Shown here piece after piece: positions 1 through 11,630 of a stretch of DNA of 64,000 nucleotides. Every line of letters starts with the position of its first letter. Position 1 is the first letter of the stretch. A program made the translations under genes and the position numbers. Below the pieces are notes generated by a model. That model was not told the DNA's origin, did no database searches, and saw only the letters and a list, made by a program, of their open reading frames with translations. Source of the DNA: Platycnemis pennipes (lineage: Eukaryota; Arthropoda; Insecta; Odonata; Platycnemididae); the NCBI GenBank assembly GCA_933228895.1, contig OW121855.1, forward strand, positions 31,510,698-31,574,697, given 5' to 3'.

Positions 1-82
1 TTACTTGCACAGTGGAATCTTTGATTTCTTTGGAATGTAAGATAATCTACGAGAGATCGAAAGGGAGGCAAAAGAGAAAAAA

Positions 83-288
83 ATACTAATCATGCGATGG
101 CTAGCTCATATTCCCTAAATGTCTATTCCGGGGCTACAAAAACCACATTACTATAGACATAACATCACTGTAAAAAAATTTCTAATTTCTAAAAAACACT
201 AATTATACGATGACTAGCTCATTATTTCCTAAATATTTAATGCTGGGCTAAAAAAAAACACATTACTAAAGACATAATATCACTTTAA
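83..288. repeat. Two-copy diverged tandem duplication
   Basis: Two head-to-tail copies of about 91 bp, at 83-173 and 197-288 (period about 114), share the order actaat, cgatg-ctagctcat, cctaaat, gggcta, cacattacta, agacataa-atcact. They differ by scattered substitutions and small indels, so the duplication is old. No open frame of note and no similarity to a known family is visible. Confidence 0.7.
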
Positions 289-1840
289 CAACCTTTCTTT
301 TCGAGGCCGTCTTGTGATGACTGATTGTTACATGCATATTTAAGAAAACAATTTGATTATTTCATAATTATCTTCTTTGCATTCAGCATTGAAGTAAATA
401 GTGGAAATATAGGTACTGCAGCCGAGAAGACTTCACAATACATATTTTTCGTACTAAATGATTTCGGGATACATATTTAGTTATTGGAGGATAAAGCATA
501 AAAATTATAAACTCATATTACAGTAGGTCAATTACTTGGAAAAACAATTCATTATTTACAAGAAAATATAAATGAGAAAATGTATAGGTGACACTAACGG
601 AATGGTTGAATCTTTTGACTTATTATAAGGAGCATTAATGTTTTATGCTTTGTAAGCACATTTCTACGAATAATGGCATTCGGAATCCTTAAATATTATG
701 ATGTAGGCACTTTTGTGCACTTGAGCATGAGGATCAAGTTTTCAGGTTTTACCAGACAATATATTAGACTTTTGTAGGTACATATTTAGTTCCACGAATG
801 AGTGCAAGGTTAATTTGAAACAGGCATATATTTTCTTACTATAATTCTTCTTAGTTTTGGGAATATTACTATCTCTTGTAAGTATTGTATAGTTTAATCA
901 CAAATAACATCAAAGGCCAACACCTGAATAATCAAATTCACGAAATCCACGAAAAAACTACGTTATTAACTAATAAATTCAATTATTCGAAAATTGGTAG
1001 CAAGGTTTCATTAAGAGCGATTAGAGGCCTGAACTTTAAATAAATCTAATTTGCCATGTTTTACTCAGAATTAATTGTAATCCAATCAGTGCTTGCTTTT
1101 ATGATGCTATTAGATTTTCCCAATTTCATTATTTAAGTGTTTTACTACAAGTATCTAGTATGAAAATCAGTGTTAATACTTTTGAAAGAAATCAAACCCA
1201 CCAAAGAGATTCCAATTAAAATTTCACAGAAAAAAAATCAATTGTGAGGCGGCAGAGGAAACTTCGTAAACTTTTTTTTTCCATCTTGCATATTTAAAGA
1301 AGGAAATTGGTACCTTCCTTTTCCGCAAGATAATTCATTAACTAATACGATGAAGTTTTCAAGACGGCAAATATCCCGTTAGAAAAGTGAGCATTCACGA
1401 TCAACGACGGTTATAACTCACCGAGACTTTTCTACCTAATTTCCTTCAGCTTTGCCTAATCTTCTCGAACGCGAACCTCTTGCTTGAAGTGCCCAAAACA
1501 TCTGCGTCGGAACATTTTTTACTCCGCACTTCAGTAGTTTGGGCTTGCTTTCCTCTGGCCGTGTCACCGACGCTGAATTATCGCGGCCTTCCATCTCCCC
1601 AAAACCGGAGTCTCATGCTCCCAGGAGTACGGACCAGTCAACGGTCGATTTATATATTTTCTTGAGCGCGGCAATAATAACATACGCTCCTGCAGTTTAA
1701 TCCTTTTTATTAGGAGCCAAGACTGCCTCCGTCCCTGTTGGATTTAAAAAAAAATTAATAAATACATAATGTAAATCCTCCTCTTCACCTACCTACGGGA
1801 ATCCTGAGTGATAAATAAAAAAAATTAATTTTTGAACTCT
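289..1840. other. AT-rich non-coding stretch, no gene seen
   Basis: Nothing recognisable. Stops are frequent in all frames. The part from about 1440 to 1740 is richer in GC and holds a 61-codon frame (1480-1665) with no family signature, which I do not call. Confidence 0.5.
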
Positions 1841-2575
1841 GCTCCTTAAGCGTGAGGGTTCTTCCGAGAGAATTCTTGGGGAAAAACAAGAGGGGTGTTG
1901 GTGTACCTCGGGAGGATCTTGGAGATAAAAGCCAGTGGGACGAGTCGGATAGGTAGGGACTTTTCGAAACGTGTGCGCAAGCGAGATAATACGGCATAAA
2001 ACTTTCACGAACGCAAAAACAAGACAAATCTTGGTTCCGAAATAAATTCTTCGGGCTTTCCCGGTCGAGAGTGGACTGTCACACTCCTCCTACCCTCCAA
2101 GTCTAAAGGAGTCTTCCCCTACCCCCTCCGGACCCGGCTACTCTGTACACAGGAATGCAGAAGAAATCCGTGAAGTCAGTTCGAAGGCCCCGGCTTCGCA
2201 AGAAATTCCACGCTTGGAATCCTCATCCCCCATTTCGTATCCCTCACCCCCGTGCCCGCTTCAGTGGCGGCGCCTGGCGCGAAAGGAAGACACTAGGGAG
2301 GAGTCAAATGGAGAGAAGGGAAAGATTTTTGACTCGAGAGAAGGAAAAGGTGGGATGGGACGAAAAAAAATTGAGACGAGCGGCTCCTGCAGTCGTAAGT
2401 TTACCACTTAATCTGGCTCCTCTCCTCTCCCTCTCTTTTCATATCGTTTTTCCTCCCACTCCTTGTCCACAGCCCCATTCGCTTTTCTCAAAACCTTTTC
2501 GGATGAAAAAAAAGAATTCCTCACCGCTTTCCACGGTTTCGACCCCAAAGGCCACCTCTTAAGTTTTTTTTTGCC
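1841..2575. other. GC-richer patch with long chance frame
   Basis: A patch richer in C, G and CpG than its surroundings, with runs of pyrimidine on the plus strand. It has a 135-codon frame (2155-2562, plus) made mainly of Pro, Ser, Arg and Lys, as expected from biased composition. No domain, signal peptide or splice pattern supports it as a gene. It could be a regulatory or promoter-proximal patch, but nothing proves that. Confidence 0.4.
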
Positions 2576-4577
2576 TTTGAAGTCATGGCGGTCATGAGGC
2601 GTGTAAGCCAGACTGTGTCAAAATATCTTCGGCCGCGGAAGGGTTAAGTCAGGATAAATTTAATTTAGTTTCGCCGGAAAGCCTAAATGAAACGTGCTTA
2701 CTGAACTTCACAATCCCTTGAAATCCACCTCTGCGATGGCGTTTGAAGCTTACTTGAAACTTCACTACGGTAGAAAGACATAGAGCATCTTATCCACTTT
2801 TAGCTTATTCACAAATTGACTTTTCCAATTGAGAACTACAGGATTTTTAATTCACACGAAGCAATTTAAACATCATTTTATAAATTAGAATCTTTTGTGT
2901 TGACAAAATTAGTCAGAAATTATATCACATATCACAGAGTCAATTAATACACAAATAGAACGATTTTACCGTCATCACCTGACTATTCGAATTTACATTA
3001 TCAACGTATCTGTAGACAATCCATCAATTAGATGGTTGTTGGCGTCCTTTTGAAAATTACACAAAGAATACAATTGTTTGGATGACGAGATTACTTTGCG
3101 AGCCAAAGTTGGTCTTTGCAAACTTTAAGAATAAGTTGGTAGTTGAGTATCGGTACAGGATATTTTTGGAGTGATGAAAGTGCGTGGAGAAACCGTGCTG
3201 GCCTAAGTTCACTGTCAAAGACGAAGGCCAAGGGTAAAGTCTTAACCTACTCTATGAAAATGAGAAGGTGCTGTCTAAGGTTCATGGGTTTTAGATTCCA
3301 TAGACACGGTGTTTCTGTTACTAAATGGATCAGCCACCATTTTCCCAATGAGGCAAATGTTGAGGCAGTATTTATTTCTAAGGAATAAGGATTCTGCTCA
3401 CTGAATAAATGCAAACTTGAATTTTCACATTGCGTTGACCATGAATTTTCACACTATTGCAACACAGCCGTTCAGTTTATCAAGGATTCTGCTGTCGCTA
3501 TAGCTTTAGCTATAAACTGAGATTCGATGCCAACAGCACAACACTAAATCAATTATCACAGCTGATTTGAACCTTAAATACTGGAAAAATCAAATAGAGC
3601 TCCATTTACCTCTTTAATTTCAGAAATTCACGAATGACACTGTAATAAGTGTTTTGTCCACATTACAAACTCGCCCTTGTAATGATTCGTATTATATGCA
3701 CACGGATAGCAATGATCCTTCCTGTGCATGAGTTTTGAAACATCCCGCTCTTCTCTCCACGTGAAAATTTTCAGAAAATTTTCGCGCAGAAAACGCAGAA
3801 AAAAAAACAGGGTGACGGATGAAAGTGTGTGAGAGTTTGCACACAGATGGAGTTCCACGGGAGCACTAACTTAAAATGCTTTAGCAATTTTATGAGAAGT
3901 ATCAACGTTTAACGATGTTTTCACTACTCGATTCACTGACCAGGAACAGGATTCAGCTGAGAATCATCCCTGCAAAGGAATGGACGATAGTTCCCATTTC
4001 GTTTTGAAAGAATGAAAAAATAATGTTTCAACCATGGTTACAAAGGAAGCACTAAGTTCTCTTTCACAGGATTTGCATACAATAACAGCTGTACTCGCCA
4101 GTATGGAACGCAATTTAATTTGAAATACACCGTCGAAATTTCCACTCCAGTTTCAATTAGTTTCATTTTTTTGCCCGTTCGTACAACGTTCTTTGCTAAC
4201 GAAATTTTGACAAAAATTATGATTACCAGATTTCAATGTGTGAAAAAACTTAAACTACCTCTTTAGGCACATCGTAAGAACCGTCATTGAGTGTTATCAA
4301 AGGACTACATGGTTTGCACTTTTATCTACAACTACACTGTGCCCTTTTAGAATGGGTGTAGAATGGGTGTGTGGTAGGGGGTGACGCCACACCAGGTAAC
4401 CACTATGTACGAGTCATGATAATAACACCGTCAATTATTTATTTACCTCACCATCATAATCACCACAAGCAAACAAAGCCTCATATCTCATGAATATTCA
4501 CGGGTTATTTTCGTGACAACTTCAATTTAATCTAGTACGCGAAGAAAGACTTCGCAATTAAACTGTCGAAAAATATA
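2576..4577. other. AT-rich non-coding stretch, no gene seen
   Basis: No RNA gene, repeat copy or believable coding frame was found. The short frames at 3143-3388 (plus) and 3628-3858 (minus) have no recognisable domain. Confidence 0.45.
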
Positions 4578-4693
4578 TTAACGACTAGTTTCGCTACACT
4601 ATAGCATCCTCAGGTGCAAAAAATAATTTTAAAATTATTTAAATAATTTTTTAATACCTGAGGGTGCTACATTGTCACGATATTAGTAGTTAA
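4578..4693. repeat. Inverted pair of hammerhead-like sequences
   Basis: Left arm 4578-4615 and right arm 4656-4693 are complementary over about 38 bp (roughly 80 percent by eye), separated by a 40-bp AT-rich spacer. Each arm read 5' to 3' from the spacer outward starts CCTGAGG(A/G)TGCTA and ends TTAATA or similar. The arms are therefore two diverged copies of one motif placed back to back, not just a random hairpin. Confidence 0.75.
4580..4617 (-). ncRNA. Hammerhead-ribozyme-like motif, core intact
   Basis: Read on the minus strand the motif has CTGAGGA (4607-4613; fits CUGANGA), a stem II of GCTA pairing with TAGC around a 5-nt loop, GAAA (4589-4592), the palindrome ACTAGT (4584-4589) as a very short stem III, then C at the expected cleavage position 17 (4583). 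Stem I is weak: only two pairs form (GT with AC). One extra U lies between A9 and stem II. Short palindromic stem III is typical of hammerheads in Penelope-like elements, which may act as dimers. Whether this copy is transcribed or cleaves is unknown. Confidence 0.55.
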
Positions 4694-5440
4694 TAAATTA
4701 TGTTTTAAACAGTGGAATGCGAAGTCTTTTTTCACCTCCTGGCAATGGAGTTCCTCAAATTATCGGCCGCTTCAAGCAACTACTTAAATTTAATAATTTA
4801 ATATTCATAATTGTGCTCGTAAAGAATGACGTTTTAAATCATTCCTTATTATTTGTCTTTTGACATTGTGATGGCCACGTCTGGAACATTAGGCATGGGT
4901 TTTCTATATATATTCAAGTACATATAGTGAAAGATATTGGTAATCTATACAGACATGCTACTTAAATATCGGTAGGACATTTAACTTTTATTTTAAACGC
5001 ACAATCGAATGGTGGTTCCCAACCTAATTCTTCCAATAATTTTGACACACAGCTAAACCCATCATACCACTTTTAATATCAAACCAAATTTCGTGAATTC
5101 TGCTATTCCAAATTGGAGTAAATAAAAACTTGTAAAAGTAGCAGTAATTTTTGAGCACTGAATTTGACGTCTGCAAATCTCATCAAAGTATTTTCACGCG
5201 AAGCTTCAGAAAGATATTTGCTCTACTAATTTGGGTTATGCAAAAGTGACAAAGTAGGATTTCCCCCTGCCCCATTGTTGCTCACGGCTCATGCAACATC
5301 CTGTTCTTTCGTGAAAAGTACGGCTCACGCCCCTGCGGTTGGCTATAATTCCCTCACTTATATATGAATTGCAACCCATTTATTGGGATGATAAACCACT
5401 GCGTAGGTAATTGGAATCGATGAACGAGATTATATGGGGT
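4694..5440. other. Non-coding stretch, no gene seen
   Basis: AT-rich sequence without a recognisable repeat, RNA gene or coding frame. Confidence 0.45.
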
Positions 5441-6110
5441 GAGTAAAGGGGGATACGTGGTGGGGCGGGGCGAGGCTCACCAATAATAATGGCCACCCTT
5501 AATCAATCTTCTCTCCCTCCCGCCCGCCTCCCAAACCCTCTATTCCCGAATTTTGCCCTCACAGCACCACTTTTTACCCCAGAAAACACCATAACAAGAT
5601 GTGAAGAGTGTCGGGGAAAACGAGCGCGCCGGGCTAAAATGGATGTTTGCTCACACATAATCCGTAAATGAAATGTGCCGCTGTGGCGGAACAGAATGAA
5701 AGCAAAATCGACGGCGGGCAGTGAGGGGGAGGGGGGAAGGGAAAAAAAATTTAAATTGCGAAACTAATAAACGCCCTGGGCGGAATAAAACCGCGGGAAT
5801 AATTACGGGAGAGTTTCAGTTTGAACGGCTTGTTAGAAAGTGGGCGATTTCAGCGGGGTGGTTGACTCGAGCGACGAAACGAGAATTCCTCCGTTCCTCT
5901 CTCCCACGGGAGAGATTTTTTTTTAGGCTGAAAGAGGAAGTGGTGCGTAACAATTAACGACGGCTGGAAATCGTATTCAGGGAGCTGACCCATTAAGAAA
6001 GAACTTCTGCGGAAACCTGAAGGGTATGGGCGAAGCGGGAATCCGGATCGCCGCGTGTCCGCGGACGGAAAATGATCCATCATCTTAATTCGGATATCAT
6101 CCGGCAGGAG
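5441..6110. other. GC-richer, partly polypurine patch
   Basis: CpG-containing patch with pyrimidine-rich plus strand near 5500-5600 and purine-rich plus strand near 5690-5760. Frames at 5489-5671, 5721-5957 and 5850-6083 show only composition-driven residues and overlap on opposite strands, so none is called as a gene. Confidence 0.4.
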
Positions 6111-7263
6111 GCATGGCTGTCAGCCGAAATGGACACGTATCAGTGCAAGGAAACTGTCAGTAGAAAACTTCGACTTACACGTGAGAGGAATGCGTTCATT
6201 ATAATTGTGTAAAAAATTTCATTTTAATCTTTTTATTTTGACCCAGAAACCGTTCAAGATAAACAAAACACATAGATAATACTGCATATAAAAATAATCA
6301 TTGAGGAATGCCAATGATATATTTCCATACTATGTACCTATTTTAATTGAAACGAAATTAATTCCACTTTACTCTCTTGGCTCAAAGTATTAAGCTAACA
6401 ATTAAAATGTAATTATTGTTGTGCAGTACGCTATTCGTTTCGGTGATATTGGACTGGGCAAATTTCAAATTTGCAGAGTAATTGAAACCAGTTGACACCA
6501 TACGATATATTATTAACGTAATCACTCCTTTTTACTTGCGAAAAACATGTGAAACATAAAAAACACAAGTAAAAAAATTACTAATGGAGCTGAAATTAAT
6601 ATAAAAATATGAATTCGTTCACAAATAATGTTAAAAAATAATGCTAAAAAAATTTTTTTTGAAAATGAAAATTTTTCTAAAGTATAAACGCCTTATGATG
6701 CATTCTACTCTAAAGTATTTCGTTCTAGTCTCATATTTATAAAAAATCCACATTCTCAAAAATTGACATACCGGATTCACATAGTTTCAAATGACGATTT
6801 TCAGCTTCTGTATTACCCTTAATTCCTCATTTAATCCTTTTTTGCTAATATTTTCCTCCATTAAGTTTCTTCGAACTGGCAAACTTCTACCGATCAGCCC
6901 ATTTGAAAAGCTGCCGTAATTATACTGAAATGTAACTAAAAAACTTGCTCAGAAACAAGGAACGGTTGATTTATGGACAGAAGCTGGATTTTCCGGAGAA
7001 GAGGAAGGAAAACTTCCCCCCGTACTCAACATGCCTGTCCAGTTTCTCGTAAATAAGGATGAAAGTAACTGTTTCAACGATTATCAAGGCTTCTTATACA
7101 GAGCCCATCTACTTCACGTGGTAGCGGAGACAGACGGAAATGAATGGATGGCCAGCAAAGTCTAAAGCCAAAGAGTGAAAGAAATTGGAGGAATAAATGA
7201 AGTTCCATCCCAAATATTTAAAATACTCGAAATGTCCCATCTCCGAGGGAGATTGTTGTGTTC
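6111..7263. other. AT-rich non-coding stretch, no gene seen
   Basis: Nothing recognisable apart from homopolymer A and T runs (for example near 6640-6670). Confidence 0.45.
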
Positions 7264-7293
7264 GGGGAGGGGGGCGATGGAGGGGGGCGATGG
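7264..7293 (+). repeat. G-rich 13-bp tandem duplication
   Basis: Two perfect copies of aggggggcgatgg (7268-7280 and 7281-7293), preceded by a run of four G. Three long G runs lie close together, and a fourth shorter run is the GG in the second unit. The strand could form a G-quadruplex, but only with an imperfect fourth tract. Confidence 0.7.
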
Positions 7294-7382
7294 AAGAATG
7301 CGACTTAACCTGCGGTTACTCAAGCCTGTACGCGGACTTATAGGGTCTTGTGACCGTGGAAAGATAGAAGGATAGGAATAGA

Positions 7383-7520
7383 AGGTAGGGAGGAAGGGTA
7401 TATAGAAAACCGACGTCTGGATAAGCTTGCTCTTATCGAATGGTGCCAAGAAGACTGCGGCTTAACGTCCTATTCAAGGTACGGAGTACTGTACTCAAAA
7501 TCCTCTTGACAAAGTACTCG
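7383..7520 (-). mobile_element. SINE fragment (same family as 55414-55749)
   Basis: On the plus strand this matches the body of the SINE at 55.4-55.7 kb in the same order: gaggaagggt, a cgacgtc or cggcgtc block, ctctta-cgaa-gg-gcc, cggcttaacgtcc and acggagtactgtact. Like the other copies it therefore lies antisense to the plus strand. Both the tRNA-like head and the tail are missing. It is clearly more diverged than the copies at 43.8 and 55.4 kb. Confidence 0.65.
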
Positions 7521-8600
7521 ACTTATCGGTTATTTTTCATCCACTACTATGTCAAGCGCGCCACCGGAAAATTAAGCGAAATCATGAACAAAATGCGGCA
7601 TGCATTCGCTTGGTCGATTTCAGGGTATTTAAATTGCCGGTCATTCTCAATGAATCCTCTGTCGGTTCGATGGGCGACCATTCCCGATTTAATTAATTCC
7701 CACCCATTCACTTTTGAATAGATGATTAATTAGAGTAATCCAATGACATTTACGCAGGATTGCCTCGTAATACTTGATTTATAACCTGCTCTTAAGAGGC
7801 GCTTTATTTGTGACACATCCACATACAAATAAATGTGAACTACTCACAATTTGTTTTTAATTTTTAGGGAACTTTTAAACACACATATTTCAATCTCGTC
7901 ATTGCAACAAATGAACTATCCAGTCTCATACTTTACGCGAGACGAAATTACTATACATCTTTGCAGTCCTGTCTTTGGTGTCTGAATCTTTGAATTTGTG
8001 TTAGGTCTCTCATGAAAAATAGAGAGTAGGTGCTCGACTTATGTATTTAAGTGGTGGATATCGAAGTGATATTACTTGAAACCCACAGAGATGTTAATGA
8101 ACCACCGTTTATCGTAGGAGCCGGACTTGGGTTAAAGATAACATTACATTAGATGGTGAGATGGACTTCACTTCTGCAGTGGAAGCAAGTAAAAGTTAAT
8201 GTGTACATTAAGTACATAGTAAGTGAAGTTGATTCACCACCAGCAATGTATAATGGAGGTGGATAGCAGGGTATTCCGCAGGGGTCGATATAGGTACCCG
8301 TCAACTTTCTCGCGAAAACGACGAGCAGCAACACAAATTCAACGCGCGATTGAGGGATAAACTCAACGGCTTCAAACAGCCCAGAAATAATTTCCCCAGT
8401 CTAATACTTGAGAGAATAGAAGGCCGCAAAGGGCACCAAAACAAATCAATTAGCATCATCGGCAATCGGCCGAATTGGACGATAGAACGTGTTGGGAGAC
8501 GAGAGCACGTACAAAGGCCTCGGCGGAACTGGAGACGGCGGCAATTAGCCGATAAGGCGCCAAATGGAAGCATTTGAACAAGAATCGCGATTGAAGCTTA
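7521..8600. other. Non-coding stretch, no gene seen
   Basis: No supported gene. Overlapping opposite-strand frames at 8301-8573 (minus) and 8350-8577 (plus) have no domain or motif I recognise. Confidence 0.4.
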
Positions 8601-9330
8601 GCGAACTGGTTTAGGTAAGGCTGATGGGGGAGGTAGAGGGGGGACGGGGGAAGCTGGGCACTTAAGAAACGGAAGTGAATGGGGGGGGGGGTCCAACTTG
8701 GGGGAAGAAAAGAGATAAAAAAGGATGTTTCAATACAGAAAACAAATTATAGGCTCCACAGAGTCTCCAAAGTGCAATTGTCGCAGATTTTTCTCCTCGT
8801 AACGTCACTCAGAATCAAAGCGCTACCGAATGGAGAGCATAATAAAAGAGGAAACATAAAGGAAGCCTTGTGGAAAGAAAAAAAAATACATCACACACTG
8901 AAACACGCCCATGAAGTGGAGAGACTTGAGTTTCATTGCTGGAGAGAAGTGGACCCTCTACAGTGGCGGCTCCGAGCGGAAACAATAAGCACTTCCGTCC
9001 CCCCCTTCAGACGCACACAAAGTTTCCGGGCTGGCGATTAAATTGTTTCGGGAAGGCCATTCATGCACGTGTGTTGGCAAGGCGCTGGAGAGAAGGAGAG
9101 AGGGCAGAGGGGTTGAGGAAACTATACAACACTCGAGAGCCAACTCCTCTTCGCGCCACTCGATGCTGTTTGGGGAGGGAGTGGGGAGTGTTTTGAAGCG
9201 CCGAGAACGGTCGTAGTGGAGAAAAACGGAACAAAAAATACCTCTCGAACCCAGACCATTCAGTCTGTTCCCTCCCCATCACATCCGTCTCCTTCTATGG
9301 GTCTCCAAAAAAATCCAAGAGCGGGTAAGA
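8601..9330. other. GC-rich patch with G runs
   Basis: A GC-rich patch that begins with G tracts (8626-8658), holds a run of eleven G at 8681-8691 and continues with CpG-rich sequence. Four overlapping frames on both strands (8679-9041, 8936-9196, 8958-9143, 9061-9282) exclude one another and show no conserved motif, so no gene is called. Confidence 0.4.
8626..8658 (+). other. Potential G-quadruplex
   Basis: Four G tracts of 5, 6, 5 and 3 residues are separated by loops of 8, 2 and 5 bases, which satisfies the usual G3+N1-7 pattern except for one slightly long loop. This is a sequence-only prediction. Confidence 0.5.
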
Positions 9331-11199
9331 GAGGGAAGGTATGCAAAAACAATCGAGGAGCCTGAAAACTTGGCGCGGAATTATCGATCAATCGATTGGG
9401 TCAAATGGGGCGTGACAATTTCAAGGGTGACGACTGGATCCATTAAAACCTTTTTCTGACGCCATTGCCGTGAAGCACGCATTCAGAAGGGTCATTGACC
9501 AAATGGGGTGTTATGAAACAATAGGTGAATGGTAAAGACATTCCTAAGGCACTTGAACCTGTTTATCGCACGTTATAACGATATAACCAACTTCAAGGCA
9601 GGCATAGAAGCTGTGGTAAAAATGAATTGGTTTGCAGGGAATTGGTAGTTGCAAAAATTGAAATTCAAATTTTTATGAGTAATGAGTGACAGTTGTGGGT
9701 TAAAATCACAAAACGATGTAAAGTAAATCACAAAGCAATCATGGTCGTTACATGACGTCAATGAAAGTTCATTCGATTACGGAACAGTCCAATCCTTTTT
9801 ATAGAAAAGAGAGTTGTCACGAAAACCAATGCTTCTTCCACTATTTTTCACTCAATCGAAGAGAAACTGTATTTAAAATCTTCACTTATTTCTAATACAA
9901 GTTCTTCCAGAAGAATATAAGTAATTAAATAATTAGAAAAAAAATCAATATTTTATGAAATATGCTCAATTAGAGTACATGAAATAATGGCTTTTATGTT
10001 TATTTGCAGGGAATTTGTGGCTTAGAGAATAAACTACTTCGGTTTACAATACTAGCGAGCTCATTTTTTCAGTTTCTCCTCACTATTTTGAAATCGAAGA
10101 GGGCGAAAGAAACTGAAATTGACAGTTTAGGATTGCATGAGGTAGAGCGAAAATTATGGAATAATATCCCCTAGAGAACAATATTAGGGTTGTTACTCGT
10201 ATATAAACATAAAGAAATAGACTGCTGAAACGTCTAATAGGAAGCATGGCATTGGATGATAACGAAGCAGAAGAATGGTTAGTTTGGTGAACGGTGTGGA
10301 TTTCATCTTGCAAAAGATTGTGCTAGAGTTAAAAGAAATAATTTAGCTAATTATTATAGAAGGGTATTTACGTGGTTCACATTAGCTTACACCATGTCGT
10401 AATAAAAAATTCATCCATAAAAAATATAAATTTTCACAACACTCGATTCACCCAAAGTTATTGATACTATGTCGGCCTGAAACGAACAGTTAATTCAAAT
10501 GTAACGGGAATTGACTTCAAAGTCCATATAAAAATAGCACAACCATTAAGGGTAGAATTGTACTTTCCGAATTTTCCTGACATCTTTAATGGCTTAGACC
10601 GGGCCAAGCCGGGAACACTATAGAAGGAAACCAGGTACATTATCTAGCAGCGGATTTATCTCACCTATTAATTGGATGCTAACCTAAAGATAGTAAAGTA
10701 TTAGGGTACTCTCCCTATATTTATACAGTGAAACCATACCATAATAAATAACCTTTATCCAATCACAAATATTATCTATGACCGAGGAGGGATTTCTCTT
10801 GGTAGATATACCACAGCGTAACTATTTAATTTGATTATACAAAATTGATTTCCCATACAATTGCTAACGGTTGATTACTAAATATTATCACTGTATAACC
10901 TTCCAAATCTGAGTGAAAAATAATCGGCGGTTTTGTACGAACTAACTGCGACAAATTAGTAGTGCGAATTGGTAGCGGGAGAAATCGCTATCACACCAGC
11001 AGTACAACGCATGCAATAACGCTTAAATTCTGGTAGGCTGGAGTGAAATATCGCAACCCATCACAACCCAGATGGAAGATAGAGGAGCGCTCAATTTGGG
11101 CCTACTTTATTACTGCCGTGTCTTTAACGGAACGGCCACAGCACTCACTAAATGTGGGTCGAATCCCGATTTCCTGCAAGAACGTGATCCGACGAATTC
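9331..11199. other. AT-rich non-coding stretch, no gene seen
   Basis: No RNA gene, repeat family or believable coding frame recognised. Confidence 0.45.
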
Positions 11200-11565
11200 G
11201 GCGTCAAATGAAGGCTGGTTGCCGAACTCCACTCGATCGATCATATCCCCCTAAACACCTTCATCCTCGCTATCTCTCGCCATCTCGAACCACGTTCATC
11301 AATTCCTCGCCTTTCGCCATCGCTTCCCAAAAGCGCCCCCTGGGGCGCCACCGCCGCCGCCGCCTCCGTCGATCGCTTTTCGCACTTCACTTGCCCCACC
11401 TCATCCTCCGCCCTTCTCTTGCGTCACACGCATTTATCCGCAGCGTGAGATTCTTTCCGACCCACGGCCTCACAATACTCTCCCCCCCTTGGGTGCTCAA
11501 CATTCAAGGGGTTGCCCAAATTTTGGCGCCTTTGTTCCCACAGAAGCTGGAAGAGGTACGTACAC
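11200..11565. other. GC-rich patch with CCG-type repeat
   Basis: GC-rich patch with a short CCG/CCGCCT run near 11348-11370. It lies within the longest frame of the window (11043-11630, plus, 195 codons), whose product is dominated by Arg, Pro, Ser, Leu and His and has an Arg-rich run where the CCG repeat is read. The upstream third of the frame lies in ordinary AT-rich DNA. I take the frame as a composition artefact, not a gene. Confidence 0.45.
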
Positions 11566-11630
11566 GCGGAAATTCCATCCTCACCTCTTACAGACTGCTT
11601 TACGAGGGCATAAACGATGAGGAAGCCTGA

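Noticed and set aside
2155..2562. 135-codon frame
   Set aside because: Biased composition (Pro, Ser, Lys, Arg) in a pyrimidine-rich patch; no motif.
11043..11630. Longest frame of the window (195 codons)
   Set aside because: Its length comes from a GC-rich, CCG-containing patch. The product is Arg/Pro/Ser-rich with no domain, and the upstream part is ordinary AT-rich sequence.
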